Shown here: positions 1 to 8,915 of the stretch, in pieces | Layout: each line of letters starts with the position of its first letter | Position numbering within the stretch: position 1 is the stretch's first letter | From: CAZHLD01 sp964533185 | GTDB lineage: Bacteria > Acidobacteriota > Terriglobia > Acidiferrales > UBA7541 | Direction: 5' to 3' | DNA: 21,974 nucleotides | NCBI GenBank assembly: GCA_964533185.1 | Contig: CAZHLD010000053.1 | Coordinates: 1-21,974, forward strand | The notes under the pieces: generated by a model | The model's input: only the letters and a program-made list of their open reading frames with translations | Database searches by the model: none | What the model was told of the DNA's origin: nothing | Position numbers and translations under genes: made by a program

Positions 1-855
1 CCAGAGGACGCCGGCGTCGTTGGCGATGAAGGGCTGGCCGTCGCCGGTCTTGTGGGCGATGTCCACGTCGCGGAGGTAGCGCGGGAAGCGGTTGTTGACC
101 TGCTGCTTGCGCAGAATGGAGAGCATGAGGTCGCTGGCCGGCTTCGAGACGAGCGCGCCTTTCGCCATCCACTCGAACACCTTGCCCATCTCGCGGGCGG
201 TGCTGTGGCCGAAATAGATGTTGCTCTCGTAGATGGTCTTGCGAAAGGCTTCGCGTACCTGCGCGCCGGTGTACTTGCCGAAAGGAAACTTCATCACTTC
301 TTCGTCGGTTTCGGTACGGAAGCGCGGGTCGAGCGTGCCGAGCCACACGCGGTCCCAGTCCACGTCGGAAAACTCGATGGTCGTTTTCTCGAGGCCGAGC
401 GAGCGCATGAACTTCGTCACGTTGGCGCGGCCGACCTTGTCGCCGAGGAGGTCGGTGGCGGCGTTGTCGCTGATGATGATCATCAGCGTGAGGAGGTCGC
501 GGATGGTGGGCTGGAGGCCCGGCTCCATCGTATAGAGCACGCCTGAAGGCCAGCGGGCGTCGGCGGGCTTCAGCTCGACGCGGTCGGAGAGGGAAAACTT
601 CCCTTCCCCGGCCTGGCGCAGCACTTCGGCCATGATGGGCACTTTGATCACGCTGAAGGTTTCATAGACGCGGTCCGCGTCGAGCGCGATCTCCTCACCG
701 GTGGCGAGGTTTTTCATGTACACGGCCATATCGCCGGGAAATTTCTGGCGGATGCGCGCGAGCTCCTGTTCGAGCTTTTTCGAGTCGCCCGCCGCGGACG
801 GCGGTGCAAACGCCACGAGGAGAGAAAACAGAACAACTGCGAGGATGCGCTTCAT
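1..855 (-). CDS. Secreted beta-lactamase-fold serine hydrolase (partial, C-terminus off window)
   Basis: I translated this frame by hand: 285 codons are open from the ATG at 853-855 to the window edge. An N-terminal hydrophobic stretch (about residues 4-20, ending in an alanine-rich site) looks like a signal peptide, so the product should act outside the cytoplasm. Class A beta-lactamase/DD-peptidase-fold motifs are present in order: SxxK at S68-K71 (SVIK), SDN at 129-131, and KTG at 269-271. The omega-loop ExxLN motif that carries the deacylating Glu of true class A enzymes is not recognisable in the segment before the H-S-T at about residues 215-220, so an antibiotic-hydrolysing role is doubtful; a penicillin-binding or esterase-like hydrolase is equally possible. 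A GAGGG ribosome site lies at 860-864. It is the last gene of the leftward group, about 85 bp after the M28 peptidase gene. Confidence 0.85.
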   Translation of the reverse strand, partial: MKRILAVVLFSLLVAFAPPSAAGDSKKLEQELARIRQKFPGDMAVYMKNLATGEEIALDADRVYETFSVIKVPIMAEVLRQAGEGKFSLSDRVELKPADARWPSGVLYTMEPGLQPTIRDLLTLMIIISDNAATDLLGDKVGRANVTKFMRSLGLEKTTIEFSDVDWDRVWLGTLDPRFRTETDEEVMKFPFGKYTGAQVREAFRKTIYESNIYFGHSTAREMGKVFEWMAKGALVSKPASDLMLSILRKQQVNNRFPRYLRDVDIAHKTGDGQPFIANDAGVLW

Positions 856-884
856 CGGTCCCTCACGAACCCGTACCTGTTGAG

Positions 885-913
885 ATTCTTCGGGCGCTCC
901 GCGCCCTCAGAAT
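885..913. repeat. Imperfect hairpin (ATTCT/GGGCGC ... GCGCCC/AGAAT), REP-like
   Basis: The arms ATTCT (885-889) and GGGCGC (892-897) pair with GCGCCC (901-906) and AGAAT (909-913). A TC/TC internal mismatch separates the two stems and the loop is TCC. It sits in the 84-bp space between the M28 peptidase stop and the hydrolase start. No T-run follows on the minus strand, so it is not a textbook intrinsic terminator. The layout resembles small intergenic palindromic repeats scattered through some Acidobacteriota genomes; that is recollection, and only one copy is visible here. It could slow 3'-end decay of the peptidase message or end it. Confidence 0.55.
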
Positions 914-939
914 GACAAACCCACTCTATCAGCATCCTA

Positions 940-3132
940 CTAGCGACCGGGCGTGGCTGGCGGCTCGATACCGGCGCGGGCATCGCGCAGAAGTGCCGTG
1001 TTTTTGGCGACCGCGTCTTCAAGGATGCGCGCCTGCTCCTTCGCGACGTCCCACTTCCCTGCTTCTACCGCTTCGGTGAGGCCGGGGAGTTCGAGGTGCG
1101 CGTAGGTGTAGCGCGCGGCGTAGAGCAGATGCTTGAACCACGGGCGGCCGGGAATGCCCTCGGCGTGGAGCCAGTTGCGCTCGACTTCCATGAGCTGGCG
1201 GTTGACTCTGGCGGCGACCTGAGGCGAAAGGCGGCCGGAAGCGAGGGCGCTGGCCGCCGCGCGGTTGAAGTCGCGGCCGGCGATTTGGAATTCGCTGATG
1301 CGCTCGCGCAGAGGATCGAGGTTCAGCTTTGGCTTTCCGCCGCCGAGTTTATTGCGTAGGGCCAGCTCGGTGACGAACTGGCGGACATGGTCGCCGTAGG
1401 AGTCGAAATCAAAGGGAAGAATCTCCGCATTGGCGAGGCGAAAAGCTAGCACGCCCCAGAGCTGGGCCATCAGGCGGTGGTAGCGGTAGTCGGGATCGCC
1501 GAAATGGTTCATCCAGTAAAAATTGTCGTACATGGAGTGATAGACGCCGTAGGGCCCGTCAAAATGGAGGCCGACGGTGGGGACGCCGAGGAAATTCAGG
1601 AAGACGGTATGGTCAGAGCCGCTGTCGATGCGCGTATCGGCCAGCTCGTCGTCGCGGAGAGGCCGCCTGGAGGCGCTCTCGCGCTGGCGGTAGTCGCGCC
1701 AAGCCTGATAGAGAGTCTTGCCTGAAGGATCCTGTAAGGACCGGCTGACTTCGACCAGGAGTGGCGCGAGCGATGCGACCGCATCACCCTGAAAATTCGG
1801 GCCGGAGGCGGAAGAGTCCACGTTCAGGTAGGCGACGGCCTTTTGCCTAAGCTCGTCGGCGAATTGCTCGCCCCATTCGGTGGAGCCGGTGAGGGCGTAC
1901 TCTTCGCCATCCCAACTGCAGATGACCAGGGTGCGGCGCGGACGGAAGCCCTGGCGCTTGAGCTCGCCCAGCGCGCGGGAAAGCTCGAGCATCGAAGCAG
2001 TGCCGCTCGAGGGATCGACGCCGCCAAACTCCCATGCATCACGGTGGTTGCCCAGGATGACCCATTCGTCGGGGAACTCCGAGCCGCGGATGCGCGCTTC
2101 GACCACGAAGTTGGCCTTGATGCTGGTGTCCATCTGGGCCTTGACGTGGACGCGGACGCGCTCGCCGCCCATGCGGTAGACGACCGGGATGCCGCCTTGC
2201 CATTCTTTCGGCGCGCGCGGGCCGTCCATGTTTTCGAGCAGGGGCTTGGCGTCACGCCAGGAGAGCGGGACGGCGATGATTTTCGGCACGGAGACAGCTT
2301 CTTCCATGGCGATACGCTTTGCGCCGGGAACAGAGGCCCAGCCCGGGGTGAGCGGGTCGCCGGGAACCATGAAGTCGTAGGTGATGGCGCCGCGCTGGAT
2401 GTGGCTGGCCGGTCCCCAGGGGCCAAGCGGGAAGGTGGGGCCGCGGCCGTCGCCGTCATCGATTGGGTCGGAGAAGATCAACAGCGCGGCGGCGCCTTCG
2501 CGCTCGGCGGTGAGGGCTTTGAAACCGCGATAGCTGTAGGGGTTGGAGTAGCGCACCAAAACGATCTTGCCTTTGACACTGATACCTTTGCGGCGGAGCT
2601 GTTCGTAGTCTTCGGGGTTGCCGTTATTTGCATAAACAACTGGCGCAGTGACTTCGCCTGACGCGGAAAAGCCCAGATAGCCAGAGGAGACGCGGGGATT
2701 GGTGGTGTCGGGGTCCTCGGGGTAAGGGTCTTCGCGGAGGCTGGCCTTGTAGGGGACAGGGGCGACCATTTCGACGGAGACTTCGCGCGGAGAGGAACTG
2801 AGCACGTCATAGCGATGGAGAGTGACGTCCTCCCAACCCTGCTGGCGCCAGAGGTCGGCGATGTGGCGGGCCAGCTCGTTGTTGCGCTCGGAGCCGGCGG
2901 GATGAGGCTCGGCGGTGAGAAAACGATGCTGCTTGCGCGCCTCGTCGGCGGAGGGAATGACCTTGAACTTTTCTTCGAGCTGCAGCTCGGCCTGCGCCGC
3001 GGCAGGCGAGAAACCACGAAGAGACGAACCAGATGAGGGCGCGGAGGTCTGTGGCGCAGCACGCAGTGAGGTGAGGACCAGAAGACCTACAAGGGTAAAG
3101 CCCAGAAGCCAGTTCCTACGCATGAGAGTCAT
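940..3132 (-). CDS. Secreted M28 peptidase, glutamate carboxypeptidase II-like (PA + M28 + TfR dimerisation-like domain)
   Basis: The product is a 730-residue zinc aminopeptidase/carboxypeptidase that probably trims peptides or N-acylated glutamate outside the cytoplasm. Numbering from this start, a signal peptide covers about residues 4-25, a protease-associated insert about 140-290, the M28 catalytic domain about 340-570, and a helical C-terminal domain of the transferrin-receptor dimerisation type about 600-730. All co-catalytic ligands expected from glutamate carboxypeptidase II are seen: H363 (GNHRDAW), D373 (GGVDPSSG), E410-E411 (WDGEEY, general base and ligand), D439 (NVDSS) and H532 (YHSMYDN). 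The frame is open to 3156, but the ATG at 3130-3132 has GGAG at 3138-3141 with five-base spacing, so I start there; ATG at 3123 is the alternative. It lies 65 bp after the aminotransferase and may be cotranscribed with it. Confidence 0.93.
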   Translation of the reverse strand: MTLMRRNWLLGFTLVGLLVLTSLRAAPQTSAPSSGSSLRGFSPAAAQAELQLEEKFKVIPSADEARKQHRFLTAEPHPAGSERNNELARHIADLWRQQGWEDVTLHRYDVLSSSPREVSVEMVAPVPYKASLREDPYPEDPDTTNPRVSSGYLGFSASGEVTAPVVYANNGNPEDYEQLRRKGISVKGKIVLVRYSNPYSYRGFKALTAEREGAAALLIFSDPIDDGDGRGPTFPLGPWGPASHIQRGAITYDFMVPGDPLTPGWASVPGAKRIAMEEAVSVPKIIAVPLSWRDAKPLLENMDGPRAPKEWQGGIPVVYRMGGERVRVHVKAQMDTSIKANFVVEARIRGSEFPDEWVILGNHRDAWEFGGVDPSSGTASMLELSRALGELKRQGFRPRRTLVICSWDGEEYALTGSTEWGEQFADELRQKAVAYLNVDSSASGPNFQGDAVASLAPLLVEVSRSLQDPSGKTLYQAWRDYRQRESASRRPLRDDELADTRIDSGSDHTVFLNFLGVPTVGLHFDGPYGVYHSMYDNFYWMNHFGDPDYRYHRLMAQLWGVLAFRLANAEILPFDFDSYGDHVRQFVTELALRNKLGGGKPKLNLDPLRERISEFQIAGRDFNRAAASALASGRLSPQVAARVNRQLMEVERNWLHAEGIPGRPWFKHLLYAARYTYAHLELPGLTEAVEAGKWDVAKEQARILEDAVAKNTALLRDARAGIEPPATPGR

Positions 3133-3197
3133 TGCATCTCCAGGACCAAACCTCACGAGTTCCCGACGAAACTCAGGAAGGCGCGGGCAGCCTCAAG

Positions 3198-4188
3198 CTA
3201 CGACGCGGCGGCACGAGCCAGCGCAGCTTCCAGCGCGCGGGCAAGGAAGCGAGTTTCGTCGGCCGAGATTGTAAACGGCGGTGCAAGAAGAATGTGGTCG
3301 CCGCGCTCGCCATCGGCACAGCCCTGAATGGGGTACGTGGTGACGCCCTCTTCCATCGCGGCCTGACGAACGCGTTCGGCAAAGCCGGCCGAGCGAGGGA
3401 AAGGTTCGCGGGACGCGCGGTCCTTCACAAACTCGATGCCTAGTAGCAAGCCGAGGCCGCGAATGTCCCCCACATTGGGATGCGCGCGAAGGGGTTCGAG
3501 GGCCGCAAGCAGATCGCGGCCGCCGGGTGCCACGCGTTCGAAGAGACGGTGCTGCTCGATGTAGCCGAGGACGGCTAGGCCAGCGGCCATGGCCACGGGA
3601 TGGGCTTGGTAAGTAAAGCCGTGCTCGAATGCGCCGGAGCCGTGCTGGATGGCCTCGGCGACGTGAGGTGCGACGAGTACGGCTCCCAGCGGAGCGTAAC
3701 CGCTGGCAACGCCCTTTCCGACGAGAATGAGATCCGGAGTGATGTCCCAGTGCTCGACGGCAAAATTTCTTCCGGTGCGGCCCATGCCGGTCATGACTTC
3801 GTCGGCGATCAGCAAAATGCCGTGGCGGCGGGCGATTTCCGCGATGCGCTGCAGATAGCCATCGGGTGGGGCGACGGCGCCGAGGGTGGCGCCGACAACG
3901 GGCTCAAAGATGAAGGCAGCGACGGATTGGGGGCCGACATCGGTGAGAAGTTTTTCGAGCTCATCAGCGCAGGCCACCCGGCAGTCGGGGAAAGTGAGGC
4001 CGAGGGGGCAGCGGTAACAAAAGCATGGAGCAATGTGTCCCCATTCGGGCAGAAGCGGAGCGTAGATGGCGCGACGGCGGAGATTGCCGCTCAGGGCCAG
4101 TGCGCCAAGCGTGCTGCCATGGTAGCTCTGCCAGCGGGAGACGATGCGCGTGCGTGAGGGCTGGCCGCGCTCAACCCAATACTGCCGC
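3198..4188 (-). CDS. Class III (PLP-dependent) aminotransferase, N-terminus lost in assembly gap
   Basis: About 330 residues are visible, from an RQYWVERG segment to the TAG stop at 3198-3200. The fold-type I class III signature is intact: I-A-D-E-V-M-T-G-x-G-R-T-G (the Asp contacts the PLP pyridine nitrogen) followed by L-V-G-K-G-V-A-S-G-Y, whose Lys forms the Schiff base. The family moves amino groups between an omega- or alpha-amino donor and a keto acid; substrate cannot be read from the motifs. Family members are usually 430-460 residues, so roughly 100-115 N-terminal residues fall in the N run. The gene follows the CoA-transferase B gene on the same strand, which suggests a pathway in which an amino compound is deaminated and its acid handled as a CoA ester. 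Confidence 0.88.
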
Positions 4189-4288
4189 NNNNNNNNNNNN
4201 NNNNNNNNNNNNNNNNNNNNNNNNNNNNNNNNNNNNNNNNNNNNNNNNNNNNNNNNNNNNNNNNNNNNNNNNNNNNNNNNNNNNNNNN
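4189..4288. other. Assembly gap of 100 N (true missing sequence)
   Basis: There are exactly 100 N, a conventional placeholder length. The flanks do not repeat each other. The CoA-transferase B C-terminus (about 30 residues) and the aminotransferase N-terminus (about 100 or more residues) are both missing, so the real gap is probably about 400 bp or more. Confidence 0.9.
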
Positions 4289-4974
4289 AGTTGAGCCGCG
4301 ACGCGCAGAGGCCAGCTGGTGTTCTCGCGGACATTTTCGAGGGTGGCGCCGGGGTGAAGCGAGACAAGCTCCATTTCGTGAGTGTCCGCGGAGAAGCGTA
4401 GCACGCCCAGGTCGGTGATCACGGCCTCCGGGCCGCCGCCGGGAACACGCAACTGCGCGCGCGAATCGCCACCGGTGACGAAACCCGGACTGGTGACGAA
4501 GTCCAGCCGCTCGACAAAGCTGCGGCGCTTGTGCGGCATCACGATCAGGATGCGACGCGCCAGGGCAGCGATCTCACACGCGCCGCCGGAGCCGGGAAGG
4601 CGCGTGCGAGGACGGGCGTAATCGCCGATCACGGTTGTGTTCAAGTTGCCAAAGCGGTCGATCTGCGCCCCACCCAGAAAGCCGAGGTCAATAAAGCCGC
4701 GCTGGAGGTAGTACTGGAAAACCTCGGGCATCGAGCAAACGCCCAAAGCGCCGGCGACCAGTGCTGGGTCGCCGATGGAGAGGGACGGCCGGTCCGGGCG
4801 GGCGCCAACGGCGCCGGACTCGTAGACGAGAACCAGGCCCGGGCAGCGCGTGCGGCGGGCGAGATTTACGGCAACATTGGGAATGCCGATGCCGACAAAG
4901 ATGACCTCATTGTCGCGCAGCATGCGGGCCGCGGAGGTGACCATGATCTCGTAGGTGGTGAATTCAGAGGGCAT
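4289..4974 (-). CDS. Class I CoA-transferase subunit B (GctB/IpdB-like), C-terminus lost in gap
   Basis: About 228 residues are visible of a family that is usually about 250-260 long. The start MPSEFTTYEI is followed by a glycine-rich VGIGIPNVAV segment and the active-site region Y-E-S-G-A-V-G-A-R-P. E52 is in the position of the catalytic glutamate that forms the glutamyl-CoA thioester in class I CoA-transferases. The ATG (4972-4974) overlaps the TGA of subunit A (4974-4976) as TGATG, so translation is probably coupled and the two proteins should form a heteromer. The acid substrate is unknown: glutaconate-, 3-oxoacid- and IpdAB-type ring-opening enzymes share this architecture. The open frame extends upstream to 5001, but the coupled ATG is the better start. 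Confidence 0.88.
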
Positions 4975-5879
4975 CAGTAGCCATAATTGACCGGCTCGCA
5001 CAATAGACTGCGCGCGCGGAGGCGTTCGGAGGCAGGGCCCATTTTTTCAATGTACGCACGGCGGTCTGGCAAGCCGTACACCGATTCGTCCAGATAGCGG
5101 CGAAGCCCGTCTGCCTCACGAGAGATTTCGTCCCAACGCTCGTAGAAAGCGTTATCGCGGTCATAGTAGCCCTGAACGAAGGACGGATGAGCGCCAAAGG
5201 GCTCGTGGACAACGGCATTGACGCGGAAGCCGGGGATCAGGGTGCGGTTGGGATCGCGGCGGATCACTTCCTGCGAAACGATTTCTTCGACGACGACGAT
5301 CACGCGGTGCGAGGCAAACGCGGCTTCCTTATGCACGCCGACCAGCCCCCAGACCTGCGTATTGCCTTCCTCATCCGCGCGCTGGGCGTGGAGAATGGCC
5401 ACGTCCGGGTTGAGCGCAGGGACCGACCAAAGCTCTTCGCCCGAGTGCGGGCAGGTGACGCGACGGATGTTCGGATTGACGCGCGGCAGATCGGAGCCAG
5501 CGAAGTTGCGAGTGGGGAGGAACGGCACGCCCGCAGCGCCAGCCTGCAAGCGCAAGGCCAGGCCGAAGTGCGAGTACTCCTCCAACTCGAGCGGAGCGGG
5601 GATGCCCTGCTCGACCGCCCGGCGAAAGGCGTACAGGGAGCCTACACCGGGATTGCCGGCCCAACTGAAGAACAGCTTGCGCGCGCAACCAGCGGCAATC
5701 ATCTGGTCGAAGATCAGGTCCGGAGTCAGGCGAATCAGTGTGAGGTTCTGGCGACGCTGGCGGATTAGCTCGTGGCCGGCGGCAAAGGGAATCAGGTGCG
5801 TGAACCCTTCCATCACGACGGAATCGCCGTCGTGAACGAAGCGGCTCATGGCCTGCTGCATGGTGAGGAGTTTGGACAC
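4974..5879 (-). CDS. Class I CoA-transferase subunit A (GctA/IpdA-like)
   Basis: This is the partner of subunit B, about 301 residues. The N-terminus S-K-L-L-T-M-Q-Q-A-M-S-R-F-V-H-D-G-D followed by M-E-G-F matches the usual start of COG1788-type subunits (helix, then V-x-D-G-D and a G-F turn). Later there is an E-E-L-W-S-V-P-A-L-N-P-D-V-A segment followed by A-D-E-E-G-N, also typical of the family. The open frame reaches a TTG at 5915, but family alignment favours the GTG at 5877-5879; ATG at 5859-5861 is the next option. No strong ribosome site supports any of them, so the start is uncertain. The gene heads the leftward group and diverges from the prolyl oligopeptidase gene across about 110 bp. 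Confidence 0.87.
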   Translation of the reverse strand: MSKLLTMQQAMSRFVHDGDSVVMEGFTHLIPFAAGHELIRQRRQNLTLIRLTPDLIFDQMIAAGCARKLFFSWAGNPGVGSLYAFRRAVEQGIPAPLELEEYSHFGLALRLQAGAAGVPFLPTRNFAGSDLPRVNPNIRRVTCPHSGEELWSVPALNPDVAILHAQRADEEGNTQVWGLVGVHKEAAFASHRVIVVVEEIVSQEVIRRDPNRTLIPGFRVNAVVHEPFGAHPSFVQGYYDRDNAFYERWDEISREADGLRRYLDESVYGLPDRRAYIEKMGPASERLRARSLLCEPVNYGY

Positions 5880-5988
5880 GACTGGCACAGTTCCGAGAAC
5901 GAGTGATTCTAGCAAACTTTAACCGGGGAAAAGTATGTTAAGCTCCGGCGCAACGGGGCCCCATTTCAGACTTGAAGAGGAGTCAGCC

Positions 5989-8291
5989 ATGGCCAGATGC
6001 GGACGGCGGGACACGGTCAGACGGTTGCCGTGGATCGGGCAGTCGTTCCTGGCTGTGGTGTTGCTTGCGACGCTGGTGCAGGCGCAAAGCCCGGCCACAA
6101 AGCCGATCCCGAAGCCGCCGGCGACGCGCACAGACAACGTCAAGGAGACGTTGCACGGCGTTGAGGTGACCGACCCGTACCGCTGGCTCGAAGACCAGGA
6201 GGCGGCGGAGACGCGCGCCTGGATCGCGGCGCAGAATGCCTATTCGGATTCGGTGCTGAGCGAGCTGCCGGGGGTTGCCGGTCTGAAGCAGCGCCTGACG
6301 CCGCTGCTCAAGACGGACTTTATCGGGACACCGGTGGAGCGGGGCGGGCGGTATTTCTTCAGCAAGCGGCTGGCTGACCAGGAGCAGTCCATTCTTTATG
6401 TGCGCAAGGGCTTAAGCGGACGCGACGAAGTCCTGATCGACCCCAACCCGATGAGTGCCGACCACACCACGTCGGTGTCATTGGCCGAGGTGTCTGACGA
6501 CGGAAAGATGATTATCTACCGCGTGCGCCAGGGTGGAGAAGACGAAACCACGTTGCAGGCATTCGACGTGAAAACGCGCAAGAACCTGTCCGACAGCTTC
6601 CCGCGGGCACGCTATTTCGGCATTTCGCTCACGCCGGACAAGAGCGGTCTCTACTACACCAAACAGACGGCGGCGGGCCCGCGCGTCTACTACCACAAGA
6701 TGGGGAGTGATCCGGCAAGCGANNNNNNNNNNNNNNNNNNNNNNNNNNNNNNNNNNNNNNNNNNNNNNNNNNNNNNNNNNNNNNNNNNNNNNNNNNNNNN
6801 NNNNNNNNNNNNNNNNNNNNNNCGGCGGCGGGCCCGCGCGTCTACTACCACAAGATGGGGAGTGATCCGGCAAGCGACGCGGAGATTTTCGGGCAGGGAT
6901 ACGGGATCGAAAAAATCGTCAGTTGCGCGATTTCACTCGAAGGCCGCTACATTCTCTATACCGTGGCGTACGGGTCGGCGGCAGACCGGACGGAACTGTA
7001 CTTCCAGGATCTCTCTACGAAGGGGCCGCTGGTGACCCTGGTGAAAGACATCGCGGCGCGGTTTTCCGGCGGAAGGATCGTGGGCGACCAGTTGTTCCTT
7101 CAAACCAACTGGAAAGCGCCGAAGGGGCGGGTGCTGCTGGCAGACCTGAAGAGCCCGGCACAGGAAAATTGGCGCGAAATCATCCCGGAAGGCGAGGCCG
7201 TCCTGCAGGGGTTCAATTTGGTGGGAGGAAAGCTAGCGGCTACGTACAGTAAGGACGCCAGCTCAAGGGCGAAGATCTTCGATCCGGCCGGCAAACTCGT
7301 GCGCGAGGTCAGCCTACCGGGCATCGGTTCCATTGGCGGCTTCAGCGGCCGCTGGGGCAGCCAGGAGGCCTTCTACTCGTACAGGTCGTTTGTCGTGCCG
7401 ACGACGATCTATCGCTACGACCTAGCGAAAGGAACGCAGCAGGTGTGGTCGCAATTGAAGGTGCCGGTGGATGCCGCGAAGATCGAGGTGAAACAGGTCT
7501 GGTACGCGTCGAAGGATGGGACGAAGGTGCCGATGTTCGTGGTGTATCCAAAGGCCATGAAGCTCGACGGATCGAACCCGGCACTGCTCACCGGCTATGG
7601 GGGATTCAACGCGACGGAATCGCCCGGATTTTCCGCGCGGGCAGTGGCCTGGGTCGAAAGCGGCGGCGTCTATGCCGTGGCCAACCTGCGCGGCGGCGGG
7701 GAGTACGGTGAAGAGTGGCACCGCGCGGGAATGCTTGGGAAGAAGCAGAATGTGTTTGACGACTTCATTGCCGCGGCCGAATGGCTGATCGCGAACAAGT
7801 ACACCAGCCCCGGTAAGCTGGCCATCCTTGGTGGGAGCAACGGAGGGCTGCTGGTGGGAGCGGCGCTGACGCAGCGGCCGGAGCTGTTTGCGGCGGTGGT
7901 CTGCGAGTATCCGCTGCTGGACATGGTGCGCTATCAAAAGTTTCTGGTGGCACGGTACTGGGTGCCGGAATACGGGTCGGCGGAGAACGCGGAACAATTT
8001 CGGTACATCTACGCTTATTCTCCATACCACAACGTGAAGACAGCGACGAAATACCCGGCGGTGCTATTCGTGAGCGGCGATGCCGATACCCGCGTCGCAC
8101 CGCTGCATGCCCGGAAGATGGCCGCGCTGATGCAGGCGACCACCGGCTCGGAGCGGCCGATCCTGTTGCGGTACGACACCAAGGCAGGCCATTCCGGCGG
8201 CACACCGGTCAGCAAGCAGGTGGACGAGTTGGCCGAAGAGCTGGCCTTCCTTTTCTGGCAACTGGGCGTGGAGCCAGGTGGCCAGCCCTAG
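5989..8291 (+). CDS. Secreted prolyl oligopeptidase, family S9A (interrupted only by an assembly artefact)
   Basis: The product cleaves short peptides after proline. The ATG at 5989 is preceded by AGAGGAG at 5976-5982 with six-base spacing; an upstream in-frame ATG at 5935 is less likely. A basic n-region and hydrophobic stretch ending V-Q-A-Q-S (about residues 20-31) form a signal peptide, then N-terminal V-T-D-P-Y-R-W-L-E-D, a hallmark of S9A. The N run splits the frame, but its flanks are the same 55 bp; once merged, the reading frame is continuous and codes for 715 residues. In merged numbering the triad is S565 (GGSNGG), D648 (D-A-D-T-R-V) and H683 (K-A-G-H-S-G-G), with a beta-propeller occupying the middle. 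Length and triad spacing agree with known prolyl oligopeptidases of about 700 residues. Confidence 0.95.
6668..6722 (+). repeat. 55-bp direct repeat, left copy (assembly overlap)
   Basis: These 55 bases are identical to 6823-6877, and the repeat abuts the N run exactly. It reflects two contigs ending in the same k-mer-length overlap, not a biological duplication, because merging the copies restores the prolyl oligopeptidase frame. Confidence 0.92.
6723..6822. other. Spurious assembly gap of 100 N
   Basis: The 100-N spacer sits between two identical 55-bp sequences. The true distance is negative (minus 55 bp), so no sequence is missing here. Confidence 0.92.
6823..6877 (+). repeat. 55-bp direct repeat, right copy (assembly overlap)
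   Basis: This is the second copy of 6668-6722, beginning at the first base after the N run. See the left copy. Confidence 0.92.
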
Positions 8292-8424
8292 GCAGTGCGT
8301 CACAAGCCAGAGCCACCACAAGTGCTTGACGACGAACAAGGGGAACAGTAAGCTTCGGGAACTCTCGGGGGAACTCGCAAGCGGGCCCGCACAAAATCCG
8401 CAGGAGCGATAAGGAGGTACGGCA

Positions 8425-8787
8425 ATGACGAAAGGGTATGCGCTGGTGGTCGGGGCTGTTCTGCTGCTCGTCGGGATCCTGGGGTTCATCAAAGGCACCG
8501 ATGAGTTTATGGGTCTGCACTTCAACCTAACCCACAACCTGATTCACACACTGAGCGGGATCGTCGGCATCGCAGCCGGGATGAGCAAGAGTGCAGGAGC
8601 GCCGAAGACCTTTGCTCAAATCTTTGGCGTGGTCTATACGCTGGTGGCGCTGGCCGGCTTTGCCGGGGTGCCGGCGTTTGTCACCACGACGCTGGACCTG
8701 AACCCGTTGTACAACATCATCCACCTTGCCGTGGGCCTGCTGGGCATCCTGGCCGGCTTTGTGCCCATGAAACAAGCGACGGCGTAG
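8425..8787 (+). CDS. Small four-helix membrane protein, DUF4383-like
   Basis: The product is 120 residues with four predicted membrane segments (about 5-23, 40-54, 65-84 and 99-114). Asn/His pairs at the second and fourth helix (N-L-I-H-T-L-S-G and N-I-I-H-L-A-V-G) are the repeat typical of DUF4383 proteins, suggesting an internal duplication of a two-helix unit. Function is unknown for the family. The ATG is preceded by AAGGAGGT at 8411-8418, a perfect match to the 16S anti-Shine-Dalgarno sequence and the strongest ribosome site in the window, so high expression is likely. It stands alone, 133 bp after the peptidase gene and 145 bp before the permease. Confidence 0.82.
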   Translation: MTKGYALVVGAVLLLVGILGFIKGTDEFMGLHFNLTHNLIHTLSGIVGIAAGMSKSAGAPKTFAQIFGVVYTLVALAGFAGVPAFVTTTLDLNPLYNIIHLAVGLLGILAGFVPMKQATA

Positions 8788-8870
8788 CTTTTCCGCGAGC
8801 CATCCATCAACTAGTCCGACGGCGGGCGCGGCGAACGATGCAACCATCAAAAAGGATCGCTGCGCCCCTG

Positions 8871-8915
8871 CGGCTGCCGCCTGAGGAGGTCCCTCAGCAG
8901 GCGGTGAAGCAGCCG
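8871..8915 (+). promoter_or_regulatory. Structured leader hairpin before the APC permease
   Basis: CGGCTG (8871-8876) can pair with CAGCCG (8910-8915), and CCGCCTG (8877-8883) with CAGGCGG (8898-8904), leaving a five-base bulge. The 14-base apical loop contains AGGAGGT (8884-8890). An alternative stem CTGAGG (8881-8886)/CCTCAG (8892-8897) excludes the inner helix and would bury the AGGAGGT. No U-tract follows, so this is not a simple terminator of the preceding gene. A translation-control role is inferred. Confidence 0.4.

Noticed and set aside
1843..2661. Plus-strand frame of 272 codons inside the M28 peptidase
   Set aside because: Shadow of the M28 gene, whose minus-strand frame has every zinc ligand.
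6668..6877. The 55-bp repeat as a genuine duplication or recombination site
   Set aside because: The copies abut the N run exactly and merging them restores a full-length enzyme in frame.
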